This document shows, in pieces, positions 32,997-41,887 of a stretch of DNA of 64,000 nucleotides (positions are counted from its first letter, which is position 1; the number at the start of each line of letters is the position of its first letter). A model generated the notes under the pieces. It was not told the origin of the DNA, did no database searches, and was given only the letters and a program-made list of their open reading frames with translations. A program made the position numbers and the translations under genes. The stretch lies in the NCBI GenBank assembly GCA_963668605.1, contig OY764903.1, positions 4,092,001-4,156,000 on the forward strand, read 5' to 3'. This DNA comes from G963668605 sp963668605 (GTDB taxonomy: Bacteria; Acidobacteriota; Terriglobia; Bryobacterales; Bryobacteraceae).

Positions 32997-35533
32997 TGCT
33001 CAACTCCTTGGCATGGCGCATGGCCTGGCGCGAATCGCGCGCCTCCGCTCCGAAATTCCTGTTCGTGATTTTCGGAGTAGCTGCGGGTGTCGGCGCGCTG
33101 ACGGGTGTTCGTGGATTCTCCGCCGCTTTCAACGGCGCGCTGAAACGCGAGGCGCGCACACTGATGGCATCCGACCTGATGGTCCGGCAATTCGCCGCTC
33201 CCAGCGACGCGCAAATCAACGCGCTCGAACCATGGACGCGTCGCGGAGTACGTCTTACCCGCATCACGGAAACCGTTTCCATGATGAGCGCGGACGCAAA
33301 CTCTCCACCGGTGCTTGTCTCCGTCAAAGCCGTCGACCCGCATGTCTACCCGTTTTATGGCAAGGTAGAACTCAATCCTGCGCGACCGTTGGCGGAAGCG
33401 CTCACCTCGCAAACCATCGCCGTCTCGGATGATCTGCTGCTTCGATTGAATATCTCGATTGGTTCCACGGTGCACTTGGGAACGGCGGACTTCACGGTCT
33501 GTGGTGTCGTACGCCTGGAACCCGATCGCATGACCGGCTCGCTCAATGTCGGTCCGCGCATTCTCATTGCGCGCGATGGTCTCGAACGAACGGGCCTGGT
33601 AGTCGAGAATTCGCGGGCATCGCATCGCCTGCTGTTCCGGCTGCCCGCCCAGGGCGTCGACCTTGCCGCCATGCGCGAAGCGCTCAAGAAAATATTCCCG
33701 GAATCCATGGTGGCCGACTACCGCGAAGGGCACCCATTCATCACGCGCGCACTCGAGCGCTCCACCACGTTTCTCAGTCTCGTTTCGCTCATCGCACTGA
33801 TAGTCGGCGCGCTCGGCGTTGCGACGGCGATTCACTCCCATCTGCAACAACGTCTCGACACGATTGCAATTCTCAAGTGCCTTGGCGCGCGCTCCTCGCA
33901 GGTCATGCGCATCTACACGCTGCAGACGCTGCTGCTCGGTCTCGCCGGAGGTATCGCAGGCACGGCGGTTGGCGCCGTGGTCCAGCAACTCTTCCCGCTT
34001 ATGCTGGCCCGCTATTTCCAACTCGAGCACATCCCATGGAGCCCGTCGTTTGCGCTGGAGGGCATTGCCGCGGGTGTGCTTGTTACACTGCTGTTCACGA
34101 TTCCGCCGCTACTCTCGATCCGCCAGGTGAAGCCCGCGCTGATCTTTCGCCGTGAAATGGCGGAATTGAAACCGAAGCCGCTTCAGCGGCTTCGCACGCA
34201 AGTTCCGGCCATCATCTCCGGCGCGCTGATTCTTGCGGGCCTCGCGGGAATCGCAAGCTGGCTCGCCGAATCGGCGCGCATGGGTGCATACTTCATCGGA
34301 GGCTTGGCCGTCGCATTGCTGCTGCTCGCTCTTACTGCATGGCTGCTGTTGCGCGGATTGCGCGCTCTTCTGAAATGGTCCCCGCTACGCGTGCCGATCG
34401 CACTGCGGCACGGCATAGCGAATCTCTATCGGCCGGGCAATCACGCTGCCAGCGTGCTGGTCGCGCTCGGCATCGGAGTGATGTTCACCTTCACCATTTT
34501 CCTGGTGCAGAAGTCTCTTCTGATCGAAGTAGCCGGAGCCGTGCCGCCCGACTCGCCCAATGTTTTTCTGATCAACATCACCTCACGCGAGCACGATGCC
34601 ATCGCGCAGTTTCTGAATTCTCGCAAGAACATACAAGGCAAACCGCGGCTCGTTCCGCTCGTTCCAGTACGCTTAATGCTCATAGATGGAAAACCGGTGG
34701 AAGGTATCGAAGTCAAGGGCCGCCATCACATGCACTTCGCTCGCCAGGTAACCTTCATGGAATCCAAGGCCGAAGACATTCAGATTCGCAGGGGCGCCTG
34801 GTGGAAGGAAGGCGAGACTGCGGGCGTCCTGTCAGTCGCGGAAGCCACAGCAACCGCACTGAAGATCGAACCCGGCATGACGTTGCGCTGGCAGAGCGTC
34901 GGCCGCGACTTTGATGTGCGCGTTGCGGCTATTCACCGCATCGATGCCGTCCGCTTCGAGCAAAGCGACGATTTCATTTTCAATCGCGCCGCGCTCACCG
35001 GATTTCCCACCCAGTGGTTTGGAGCCGTGCGGATGACACCAAATCAGGTGGCTGCATTTCAGCGCGAAGCCTATCAACGCTTTCCCACGGTCACCGTGAT
35101 CAATGCCGCCGACGTGTTCAACATCATTCAGGAAGTGGTGGATCAGGTGGCGCTCGTGGTGCGATTCATTTCTGCTTTCGCAATTCTGGCCGGCGTGATT
35201 ATTCTGGCTTCCACCATCGCCGGAACACGACTGCGCCGTACGCGCGAGGCCGCAGTGCTCAAGACCCTGGGCGCCCGCCGTGCGCGCCTCATGGCGATAT
35301 TCTCTGTGGAATTTGTGATCCTGGGAGCGATCTCCGGACTGATGGGCGGAGCGCTCGCAACCGGATTTTCACGCTTGCTGCTCACGCAATTGCTCGACGC
35401 GAAATTCCACATCGAGGTTCTCCCGCTCCTCGCGACCATTGTCATGACCGCGAGCCTTGCGCTGGCTACGGGATGGCTCGCGTCGCTGCGAATCCTGCAC
35501 CAGCGCCCTCTCGAAGTTCTGCGCGACGAATAG
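32993..35533 (+). CDS. ybbP: ABC transporter permease, YbbP-like with two FtsX domains
   Basis: 846 aa. An N-terminal helix (LFVIFGVAAGVGALTGVRGF) leads to a MacB-like periplasmic domain. It is followed by a first FtsX domain (about residues 255-380: FLSLVSLIALIVGALGVATAI), two further helices, a second periplasmic domain and a second FtsX domain (about 715-840: FISAFAILAGVIILASTIA, ending in LEVLRDE). This ten-helix layout matches YbbP. The last 500 bp are the source of two degraded copies at 41.3 kb and 47.1 kb. Confidence 0.92.
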   Translation: MMLNSLAWRMAWRESRASAPKFLFVIFGVAAGVGALTGVRGFSAAFNGALKREARTLMASDLMVRQFAAPSDAQINALEPWTRRGVRLTRITETVSMMSADANSPPVLVSVKAVDPHVYPFYGKVELNPARPLAEALTSQTIAVSDDLLLRLNISIGSTVHLGTADFTVCGVVRLEPDRMTGSLNVGPRILIARDGLERTGLVVENSRASHRLLFRLPAQGVDLAAMREALKKIFPESMVADYREGHPFITRALERSTTFLSLVSLIALIVGALGVATAIHSHLQQRLDTIAILKCLGARSSQVMRIYTLQTLLLGLAGGIAGTAVGAVVQQLFPLMLARYFQLEHIPWSPSFALEGIAAGVLVTLLFTIPPLLSIRQVKPALIFRREMAELKPKPLQRLRTQVPAIISGALILAGLAGIASWLAESARMGAYFIGGLAVALLLLALTAWLLLRGLRALLKWSPLRVPIALRHGIANLYRPGNHAASVLVALGIGVMFTFTIFLVQKSLLIEVAGAVPPDSPNVFLINITSREHDAIAQFLNSRKNIQGKPRLVPLVPVRLMLIDGKPVEGIEVKGRHHMHFARQVTFMESKAEDIQIRRGAWWKEGETAGVLSVAEATATALKIEPGMTLRWQSVGRDFDVRVAAIHRIDAVRFEQSDDFIFNRAALTGFPTQWFGAVRMTPNQVAAFQREAYQRFPTVTVINAADVFNIIQEVVDQVALVVRFISAFAILAGVIILASTIAGTRLRRTREAAVLKTLGARRARLMAIFSVEFVILGAISGLMGGALATGFSRLLLTQLLDAKFHIEVLPLLATIVMTASLALATGWLASLRILHQRPLEVLRDE

Positions 35534-35619
35534 AGCTTGGGCCTGCTAACCGAAAGCGGTTGCACGTTCTTCGCGAGCGTCGAGTTGGAGCGTGATATGC
35601 TTTCTGTTTATCTTTCAGA

Positions 35620-36954
35620 ATGCATCTTCAACCTGTTTCCATGTGCAGATCGGTGGTCATACTATGCCTGTTTTTGGGGCAACCTCTGACTGCTGACAGT
35701 AACGGTCGACAAGTGGTTCGAGACCAGATCGAACAGCGAACGGGCCGGACCCTGCCCGAAAAGGCTCCGCCGCCGCGCCGCGCCTTCAGCCTTCCACCTG
35801 AGGTGAGTTTGTCTGACCGCTTGGGCGCCGACGATGCAGTGGCAATCGCGCTCTGGAACAATTCTGCGCTCGAAACAGACCTTGCGGCCATTGGAATCGC
35901 TCAGGCAGACCTCCTCGATGCCGGCCTGCGAAGGAATCCGACGGTCCAGAGTCTATTACCGGTTGGAGCTAAGCCGTTCGAGTTCCTCCTGAACTGGCCG
36001 ATCGAGGATCTCTGGCAGCGCAAGAAACGGGTTCTCGCCGCGCAGCAGAATCTCGACGCAGTGGCGATAGGGCTCGTTCAAAACGGATCGAATCTGGTTC
36101 GCGACGTGAGACTCGCCCATACGGATCTTTGGCTTGCCGGGCAGAGGTCCGCAACCTTCCACGAATCGGCAGCCCTTCGCGCGAGAATCGCCACGCTGAC
36201 AGAGCGGCGGCGCGAAGCCGGTGACGCCAGCGGCCTGGACGTCAGCCTCGCCTGGGCCGATGCCCGTTCCGCCGGCGAGTTGGCAAAACGAGCAATAGGG
36301 GACATTGAAATTGCGAGCACGCGTCTCCGGCTGCTGATCGGGTTGCGCGACGATCCCCGGCCGCTGTCGGCAAGCGCAAAGGACACTTGGCCAGTTGTGG
36401 CGACGCCCACTGAACTTGTCGAGTCCGCCTATTCGTCCCGTCCCGATCTTCGTGCAGCCGAGCTGGTCATTGAGGCCAACGCCTACCGCGCCAAGTGGCA
36501 GCGCAGCCGCGTGTTCAACCTGGTGACTCCCATGCTGAGCGTCAAGGAAGTTGGATCTCCCCTGTCCAACCGCGCTGGACCTGGATTGCAGATGGAGATC
36601 CCAATCTTCAACAGGAACCAGGGCCAGATCGCACGCGCCGATGCCGAGGTACTCCAGGCCGCATGGCGCTACGCGACGTTGCGCGATCGAGTGGAAAACG
36701 AGGTACGGGAGGCTCTGGCGAGGCTTGAGCAAGCGCGCAACTCACTCGAACAAATCCGAAAGGAACTCAAGCCAATCGTGGAACAAGCCATCGCGCAGAC
36801 CGGCGCGGCCTATCGAAACGGCGACGCGTCTTATCTGAACGTGCTTGAAACAAGCCGGCAGCGTTTTGACGCGATCCTCCGCGAACTGGAGGCCGAAGCA
36901 GCGCTCGCAAGGGCATACGCCGAGTTGGAGCGTTCTGTGGGGAAAAAGCTATGA
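35620..36954 (+). CDS. TolC-family outer-membrane efflux protein (CusC/CzcC-like)
   Basis: 444 aa. Signal peptide (MCRSVVILCLFLGQPLTA, which argues for the ATG at 35641 as start). Two OEP repeats are visible: LNWPIEDLWQRKKRVLAAQQNLDAV in the first half and QMEIPIFNRNQGQIARADAEVLQA in the second, with long helices typical of the trans-periplasmic barrel. It is the outer-membrane channel of the three-gene efflux operon; its stop overlaps the adaptor's start by 4 bp. Confidence 0.9.
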   Translation: MHLQPVSMCRSVVILCLFLGQPLTADSNGRQVVRDQIEQRTGRTLPEKAPPPRRAFSLPPEVSLSDRLGADDAVAIALWNNSALETDLAAIGIAQADLLDAGLRRNPTVQSLLPVGAKPFEFLLNWPIEDLWQRKKRVLAAQQNLDAVAIGLVQNGSNLVRDVRLAHTDLWLAGQRSATFHESAALRARIATLTERRREAGDASGLDVSLAWADARSAGELAKRAIGDIEIASTRLRLLIGLRDDPRPLSASAKDTWPVVATPTELVESAYSSRPDLRAAELVIEANAYRAKWQRSRVFNLVTPMLSVKEVGSPLSNRAGPGLQMEIPIFNRNQGQIARADAEVLQAAWRYATLRDRVENEVREALARLEQARNSLEQIRKELKPIVEQAIAQTGAAYRNGDASYLNVLETSRQRFDAILRELEAEAALARAYAELERSVGKKL

Positions 36955-38135
36955 AACTGTCGTGTCTACTCGCGGTGCTCGGCGGTGGCGCCGCGCTGTT
37001 CCTGACCGGTTGCGGGACCGCACCGAAAGCCGCGTCTCAGAAATCGGAAGCTCCCGCAAAAATCTCCGGTCCGGCGTTGAAGGAAGGTGAACTGGCGTCG
37101 ATCACCCTGACGCCGGAAGCAGAATCGCGCTTGGGGATCCGCGTCGCCCAGGTAACATCCGGCCGCGGCAATGAACTACGCCGGTTTGCCGCGGACGTGA
37201 TGCTTCCACCCGGAAGAAGCCTCATCGTCACCGCCCCGGTTTCGGGATCATTACGGACAACCACGCTTCCGCTCTCTCCTGGAACGGTCGTGAAGAAGGA
37301 CCAACTCATTTTCGAGATCACGCCTCTGCTGCCGCTGCCGCGCGACCTGCGCGTCACGGCGGAAGCCGACGTCGAACAGGCCAGGACCCGGCTGAACACC
37401 GCCAAACTGCGCAAAGCGCGAGCCGACAAGATGCTCAAGGACGAAGTCGGTACAGTTCGAGCGCAGGAGGAAGCGCGCAATGAGTTGGACCTCGCAACAA
37501 GTGCGCTGCAAGCTGCGCAGGCTCGTCTGGATCAGATCAAGCGCGCCCCGCTCGAAGGAGACGTGACAGTAGCCGTCCGGGCGCCTCGCGATGGAATGAT
37601 CCGCCAAGTGTTGGCGGCCCCTGGTCAGCCCGTCAACGGAGGCGCCGCACTTTTCGAGATCGCAGACCTCCAAACTCTTTGGCTTCGCGTTCCGGTTTAC
37701 TCGGGCGAAACCGCCATTTTTTCTCCCGGCTCCGCGGTAAGCGTGGAGACGCTGTCCGGCAAGCCGATAGGAACCGCTCACTCGGTCCAGGCCCCACCGA
37801 CGGGAGATCCCCTTGCGGCGACCGTCGATTTCTACTATGAAGCGCCCGCTTCCTCGCACATCCTGAAACCGGGCGAGAAAGTGGCAGTGGCGCTGATCAG
37901 CCACACATCCCGCCAATGGAACCAAGTGCCGTTCGCGGCAGTCGTCTACGACATCCATGGCGGCGGTTGGGTTTACGAAAAGGCAGCCGATCATCGTTAC
38001 GTGCGCCGACGGGTTCAGGTGGACCACACGGCCGGGGGATACGCCCTTCTGGCCTCCAGTCCGGTGGCCGGCACTCCCGTAGTCGTCGAAGGAGTGGCGG
38101 AGCTGTGGGGCACGGAGTTTGGAGCGGGTAAATAG
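36951..38135 (+). CDS. RND efflux periplasmic adaptor (CusB/CzcB-like) lipoprotein
   Basis: 394 aa. Signal peptide with lipobox FLTGCG near residue 20. A barrel-sandwich half (VTAPVSGSLRTTTLPLSPGTVVKKDQ), a short helical hairpin (residues about 140-195), the second half (VRAPRDGMIRQVLAAPGQPVNGG) and a membrane-proximal domain follow in order. No Met- or His-rich metal-binding N-terminus is visible. It overlaps the outer-membrane gene by 4 bp and ends 2 bp before the RND pump, so all three are one operon. Confidence 0.9.
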   Translation: MKLSCLLAVLGGGAALFLTGCGTAPKAASQKSEAPAKISGPALKEGELASITLTPEAESRLGIRVAQVTSGRGNELRRFAADVMLPPGRSLIVTAPVSGSLRTTTLPLSPGTVVKKDQLIFEITPLLPLPRDLRVTAEADVEQARTRLNTAKLRKARADKMLKDEVGTVRAQEEARNELDLATSALQAAQARLDQIKRAPLEGDVTVAVRAPRDGMIRQVLAAPGQPVNGGAALFEIADLQTLWLRVPVYSGETAIFSPGSAVSVETLSGKPIGTAHSVQAPPTGDPLAATVDFYYEAPASSHILKPGEKVAVALISHTSRQWNQVPFAAVVYDIHGGGWVYEKAADHRYVRRRVQVDHTAGGYALLASSPVAGTPVVVEGVAELWGTEFGAGK

Positions 38136-38137
38136 CC

Positions 38138-41100
38138 ATGATGCGCTGGCTGGTTTCCTCCTCACTCCATCTGCGTGTAGCCGTCCTGGCGCTCGCGGTA
38201 CTGCTAATGGTGGGTGGTTTTTCCGTGGTTCGCCGCTCGCCCCTCGACGTCTTCCCGGAGTTTGCTCCCCCGCTTGTCGAGATTCAGACTGAAGGGCCAG
38301 GCTTGTCGACCACCGAGGTCGAAAACTTGATCTCCACGCCTATAGAGAATGCGGTTAACGGCGTAGTGGGTCTGAAGACACTACGTTCAAAGAGTGTGCT
38401 GGGACTGTCTTCCGTGGTCCTGATCTTCGACAACGGTACAGACCTGATGCGATCCCGCCAGCTCGTCCAGGAACGCCTTGCGATTGTTACGCCGCAGCTT
38501 CCCGCCGTCTCCCGTCCACCAGTTATCCTCTCTCCGCTCTCTTCCACGAGTCGGGTCCTGAAGATCGGGATGACCTCGAAGAAGCTTAGCCAAGTGGAGT
38601 TAAGCACGCTGGCTCGCTGGACCATCCGGCCGCGGTTGATGGCGGTTCCCGGCGTCGCCAACGTCGCCATCTGGGGTCAACGGGACCGCCAGTTTCAAGT
38701 TCTGGTCAACCCCGACCGGCTGCGCGATCTGCGAATCACTTTGGACGACGTAACGCGAGCTACGCGAGAGGCTGCAACTCCCGCGGCAGGCGGATTCATC
38801 GATACCCCGAATCAAAGGCTCGCCGTCACCCACCAGCAGACGATCGCGGGGGTTGGACAGATCGGCAAGATCCCAGTGATCTTCCGTAACGGCTCCCCAA
38901 TTCTGATTCAGGACGTGGCCCGCGTGACCGAGGGCTTCCCACAGCCGATCGGCGATGCGGTGATTAACGACGTTCCGGGGATCCTTCTGATCGTCGAGAA
39001 ACAACCAAGCGGCAATACTCTCGATGTGACGAGAGGCGTGGAGGCCGCGCTCAACGCCCTGAAACCCGGACTGCGCGACGTGGAAGTGGACTCCACGATT
39101 TTCCGCCCGGCGACCTTCATTGAGATGTCGCTGGACAATCTGCAGCGCGCTCTGTTCTATGGGGCGCTGATGGTGATCGTGATTCTTATCTTGTTCTTGT
39201 ACGAATGGCGAACCGCACTCATCAGCCTGACCGCACTGCCGCTTTCGCTGATCACGGCCGCTCTGGTGATTCACTACTCAGGGCAGACCATCAACACGAT
39301 GGTTCTGGCCGGACTTGCGATTGCGCTTGGTGAGGTGGTGGACGACGCAATCATCGATGTTGAGAACATCGTACGGCGGTTGCGCTTGAATCGTGCCAGC
39401 CCCACTCCACAACCCGCCTTTCAGGTGGTCCTGAACGCGTCCATGGAAGTGCGTAGCGCGGTGGTCTATGCGAGCGTGATTGTCGCGCTCGTATTTCTGC
39501 CGGTTCTGTTCCTGGAAGGTCTGGCGGGATCGTTTTTCCGCCCGCTCGCAATGAGCTACGTTCTGGCAGTGCTGGCCTCTCTCGCCGTTGCCCTGACCGT
39601 CACGCCCGCGATGTCGCTGCTGCTCCTACCCAACAGCCCGCTCGAACGGCGGGAATCGCCGCTGCTTCACTGGCTCAAGGGGCGATATCGAAATTGGGTG
39701 GCGTGGGCTCTGGACAGACCGCGGAGCATTCTCGCGGCCACTGTCGCGTTATTGCTGCTGAGCGCTGTGTCGCTGCCGTTTCTTGGTGAGGACTTCCTCC
39801 CGCACTTCCGCGAGTACGATTTCCTGATGCACTGGGTGGAGAAGCCCGGCACGTCGCTCGAGGCCATGCGGCGAATCACGGTTCGCGCCAGCCAGGAGTT
39901 GCGTACAATCCCTGGAGTTCGCAATTTCGGAGCGCATATCGGGCGCGCCGAGGTGGCCGACGAGGTGGTGGGCCCGAACTTTACCGAACTCTGGATTAGT
40001 CTGGATCCTAACGTGCCCTACGAAAGCACGGTGGCGCGAATCCAAAAAGTTGTGGACGGCTACCCGGGACTCTACCGTGACCTGCTTACCTATCTCAAAG
40101 AACGCATCAAGGAAGTGCTCAGCGGCGGGAGTGGCGCGATCGTGGTTCGCATCTTCGGGCCCGGCGTGGAGACTCTTCAGCAACAAGCTCGAATCGTCGC
40201 GGCCTCCATCAAGGATGTACCGGGCATCACAAACCTGCAGGTGGAGCCGCAGGTGTTGGTGCCCCAGATCGAGATCAGCGTGAAGCAGGATGCCGCCGCC
40301 CGTTTCGGACTGACCTCAGGTGAGGTGCGCCGGACTGCCGTCACTATGCTACGCGGCGCCAAAGTCGGCGAGATCTACGAGGACCAGAAAATCTTCGACA
40401 TCGCGGTCTGGAGCGAGCCGGACGTGCGCGCCAACCCGGAAGCCCTGGGTGCGCTCCGGATTGACACTCCCTCCGGAGCGAACATTCCGCTGCGCGATGT
40501 GGCTGAATTTCGCATTGTTCCCGCCCCTAACGTAATCCAGCACGAGAACACATCGCGCCGGATCGACGTGAGCTGCAATGTGAAGGGCCGTGATCTTGGG
40601 AGCGTAGCCCGGGAGATCGAAGCAAAGGTTCGCGGCGTGGCGTTCCCGCAGGGTTACCATCCGGAATTTCTCGGTGAATATGCGGCACGCCAAGCGGCGC
40701 GCCAACGTCTGCTAATGCTCGGCGGTATAGCGCTACTTGGAATCTTCCTGATTCTCCACTCTGATTTTCAATCGGTCCGGCTGGCTGTACTGGTTTTCGT
40801 GAGTCTGCCATTCGCTTTGATCGGAGGCGTGGCGATGGCGTTCGCTACCGGCGGCGTATTGTCGCTCGGATCTCTGGTCGGCTTCGTCACTGTCGTCGGC
40901 ATTGCCGCGCGAAACGGTATCATGCTCGTAAGCCATTACCGCCATCTGGCGCAGGAAGAGGGCGAGGCTCCTGGCAGAGAATTGGTCCTGCGCGGTTCGG
41001 TCGAACGGTTGTCGCCTATTCTCATGACGGGTCTGGCGACGGCGCTAGCGCTGCTCCCGATTGCGCTGGCAGGGAACAAACCCGGGCAGGAGATCGAACA

Positions 41101-41209
41101 TCCCATGGCGGTTGTGATTTTAGGTGGACTGCTCACATCGACACTGTTGAACCTGATCGTGATGCCGGTCCTCTACGGGCGATACGGACTGAATAAGAAT
41201 AGAACATAA
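38138..41209 (+). CDS. RND efflux pump, CusA/CzcA-like family
   Basis: 1023 aa, 12 transmembrane helices and two large periplasmic loops. Typical segments are SPLDVFPEFAPPLVEIQTEGPGL near residue 33, PLSLITAALVIH, GLAIALGEVVDDAIIDVENI in helix 4 (about residue 395), GEDFLPHFREYDFLMHW and RNGIMLVSHYRHL near the end. The helix-4 motif has G-E-V-V-D-D instead of the DFG-x-x-x-D-G-A of classical Zn/Co/Cu pumps, so a heavy-metal substrate should not be assumed. It is driven by protons and works with the two genes upstream. No intact regulator is nearby. Confidence 0.92.
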   Translation: MMRWLVSSSLHLRVAVLALAVLLMVGGFSVVRRSPLDVFPEFAPPLVEIQTEGPGLSTTEVENLISTPIENAVNGVVGLKTLRSKSVLGLSSVVLIFDNGTDLMRSRQLVQERLAIVTPQLPAVSRPPVILSPLSSTSRVLKIGMTSKKLSQVELSTLARWTIRPRLMAVPGVANVAIWGQRDRQFQVLVNPDRLRDLRITLDDVTRATREAATPAAGGFIDTPNQRLAVTHQQTIAGVGQIGKIPVIFRNGSPILIQDVARVTEGFPQPIGDAVINDVPGILLIVEKQPSGNTLDVTRGVEAALNALKPGLRDVEVDSTIFRPATFIEMSLDNLQRALFYGALMVIVILILFLYEWRTALISLTALPLSLITAALVIHYSGQTINTMVLAGLAIALGEVVDDAIIDVENIVRRLRLNRASPTPQPAFQVVLNASMEVRSAVVYASVIVALVFLPVLFLEGLAGSFFRPLAMSYVLAVLASLAVALTVTPAMSLLLLPNSPLERRESPLLHWLKGRYRNWVAWALDRPRSILAATVALLLLSAVSLPFLGEDFLPHFREYDFLMHWVEKPGTSLEAMRRITVRASQELRTIPGVRNFGAHIGRAEVADEVVGPNFTELWISLDPNVPYESTVARIQKVVDGYPGLYRDLLTYLKERIKEVLSGGSGAIVVRIFGPGVETLQQQARIVAASIKDVPGITNLQVEPQVLVPQIEISVKQDAAARFGLTSGEVRRTAVTMLRGAKVGEIYEDQKIFDIAVWSEPDVRANPEALGALRIDTPSGANIPLRDVAEFRIVPAPNVIQHENTSRRIDVSCNVKGRDLGSVAREIEAKVRGVAFPQGYHPEFLGEYAARQAARQRLLMLGGIALLGIFLILHSDFQSVRLAVLVFVSLPFALIGGVAMAFATGGVLSLGSLVGFVTVVGIAARNGIMLVSHYRHLAQEEGEAPGRELVLRGSVERLSPILMTGLATALALLPIALAGNKPGQEIEHPMAVVILGGLLTSTLLNLIVMPVLYGRYGLNKNRT

Positions 41210-41213
41210 GAAG

Positions 41214-41267
41214 TGCGCCGCCCGCATCCTCGTGATCGAAGACGGCCAACGAATGGCGGGCTGCTGA
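41214..41267 (+). pseudogene. Stub of a two-component response regulator
   Basis: Five bases after the RND pump's stop, one frame reads RILVIEDGQRMAGC and then TGA. This matches the first strand and acidic pocket of a receiver domain (usually RILVIEDE). CusR-type regulators commonly sit beside such efflux operons, so an efflux regulator was probably cut off here by the rearrangement that brought in the permease fragment. Confidence 0.45.
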
Positions 41268-41739
41268 TGCGGAGCGAAGTGGCCTTGACGCCAAATCAGG
41301 TAGCTGTATTTGAGCGAGCGGCCTATCGGCGCTTTCCCACGGTCACCGTGGTCGATGCCGCTGAGGTGTTCAATATCATTCGGGAATTCGTGCGTTTCAC
41401 TTCTGCTTTCGCGATTCTGGCCGGCGTGATTATTCTGGCCTCCACCATCGCCGGAACACGACTACGCCGTACCTGCGAGGCGGCAGTGCGCACCTCATGG
41501 CGATATTCTCTGTGGAATTTGTGATCCTGGGAGCGATCTCCGGACTGATGGGCGGAGCACTCGCCACCGGATTCTCACGCTTGCTGCTCACGCAATTGCT
41601 CGATGCGAAATTTCACGTCGAGGTTCTCCCGCTCCTCGCGACCATTCTCATGACCGCGAGCCTTGCGCTAGCTACGGGATGGCTCGCGTCGCTGCGAATC
41701 CTGCACCAGCGCCAGCTTGAAGTTCTGCGCGATGAATAG
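41268..41739 (+). pseudogene. Degraded duplicate of the 3' end of the YbbP-like permease
   Basis: The first part (to about 41490) encodes LTPNQVAVFERAAYRRFPTV and FTSAFAILAGVIILASTIAG, matching the last periplasmic domain and helix of the permease. A 21-bp in-frame loss removes DQVALVV, and a second loss near 41490 deletes the 'KTLGARRA' codons and shifts frame. The remainder (41497-41739) encodes AIFSVEFVILGAISGLMGG through LEVLRDE, nearly identical to the source. With no start region or N-terminus, it cannot make a working transporter. Confidence 0.9.
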
Positions 41740-41887
41740 AGCTCGCAGATAGCCGCCGCTGCCTTCGATGCTTACCGGAATTGGCGGTTTAGTGGGCGAT
41801 TTTCGAAAGTGACCATCTCATCAAAAACGTAGATGCCCTTGTCGCTAATCCGGAACGATCAGACTACTGTACAACTAGGAGATTCTC

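Noticed and set aside
32927..34030. 367-codon minus-strand frame
   Set aside because: Antisense to the YbbP-like permease; no recognisable domain.
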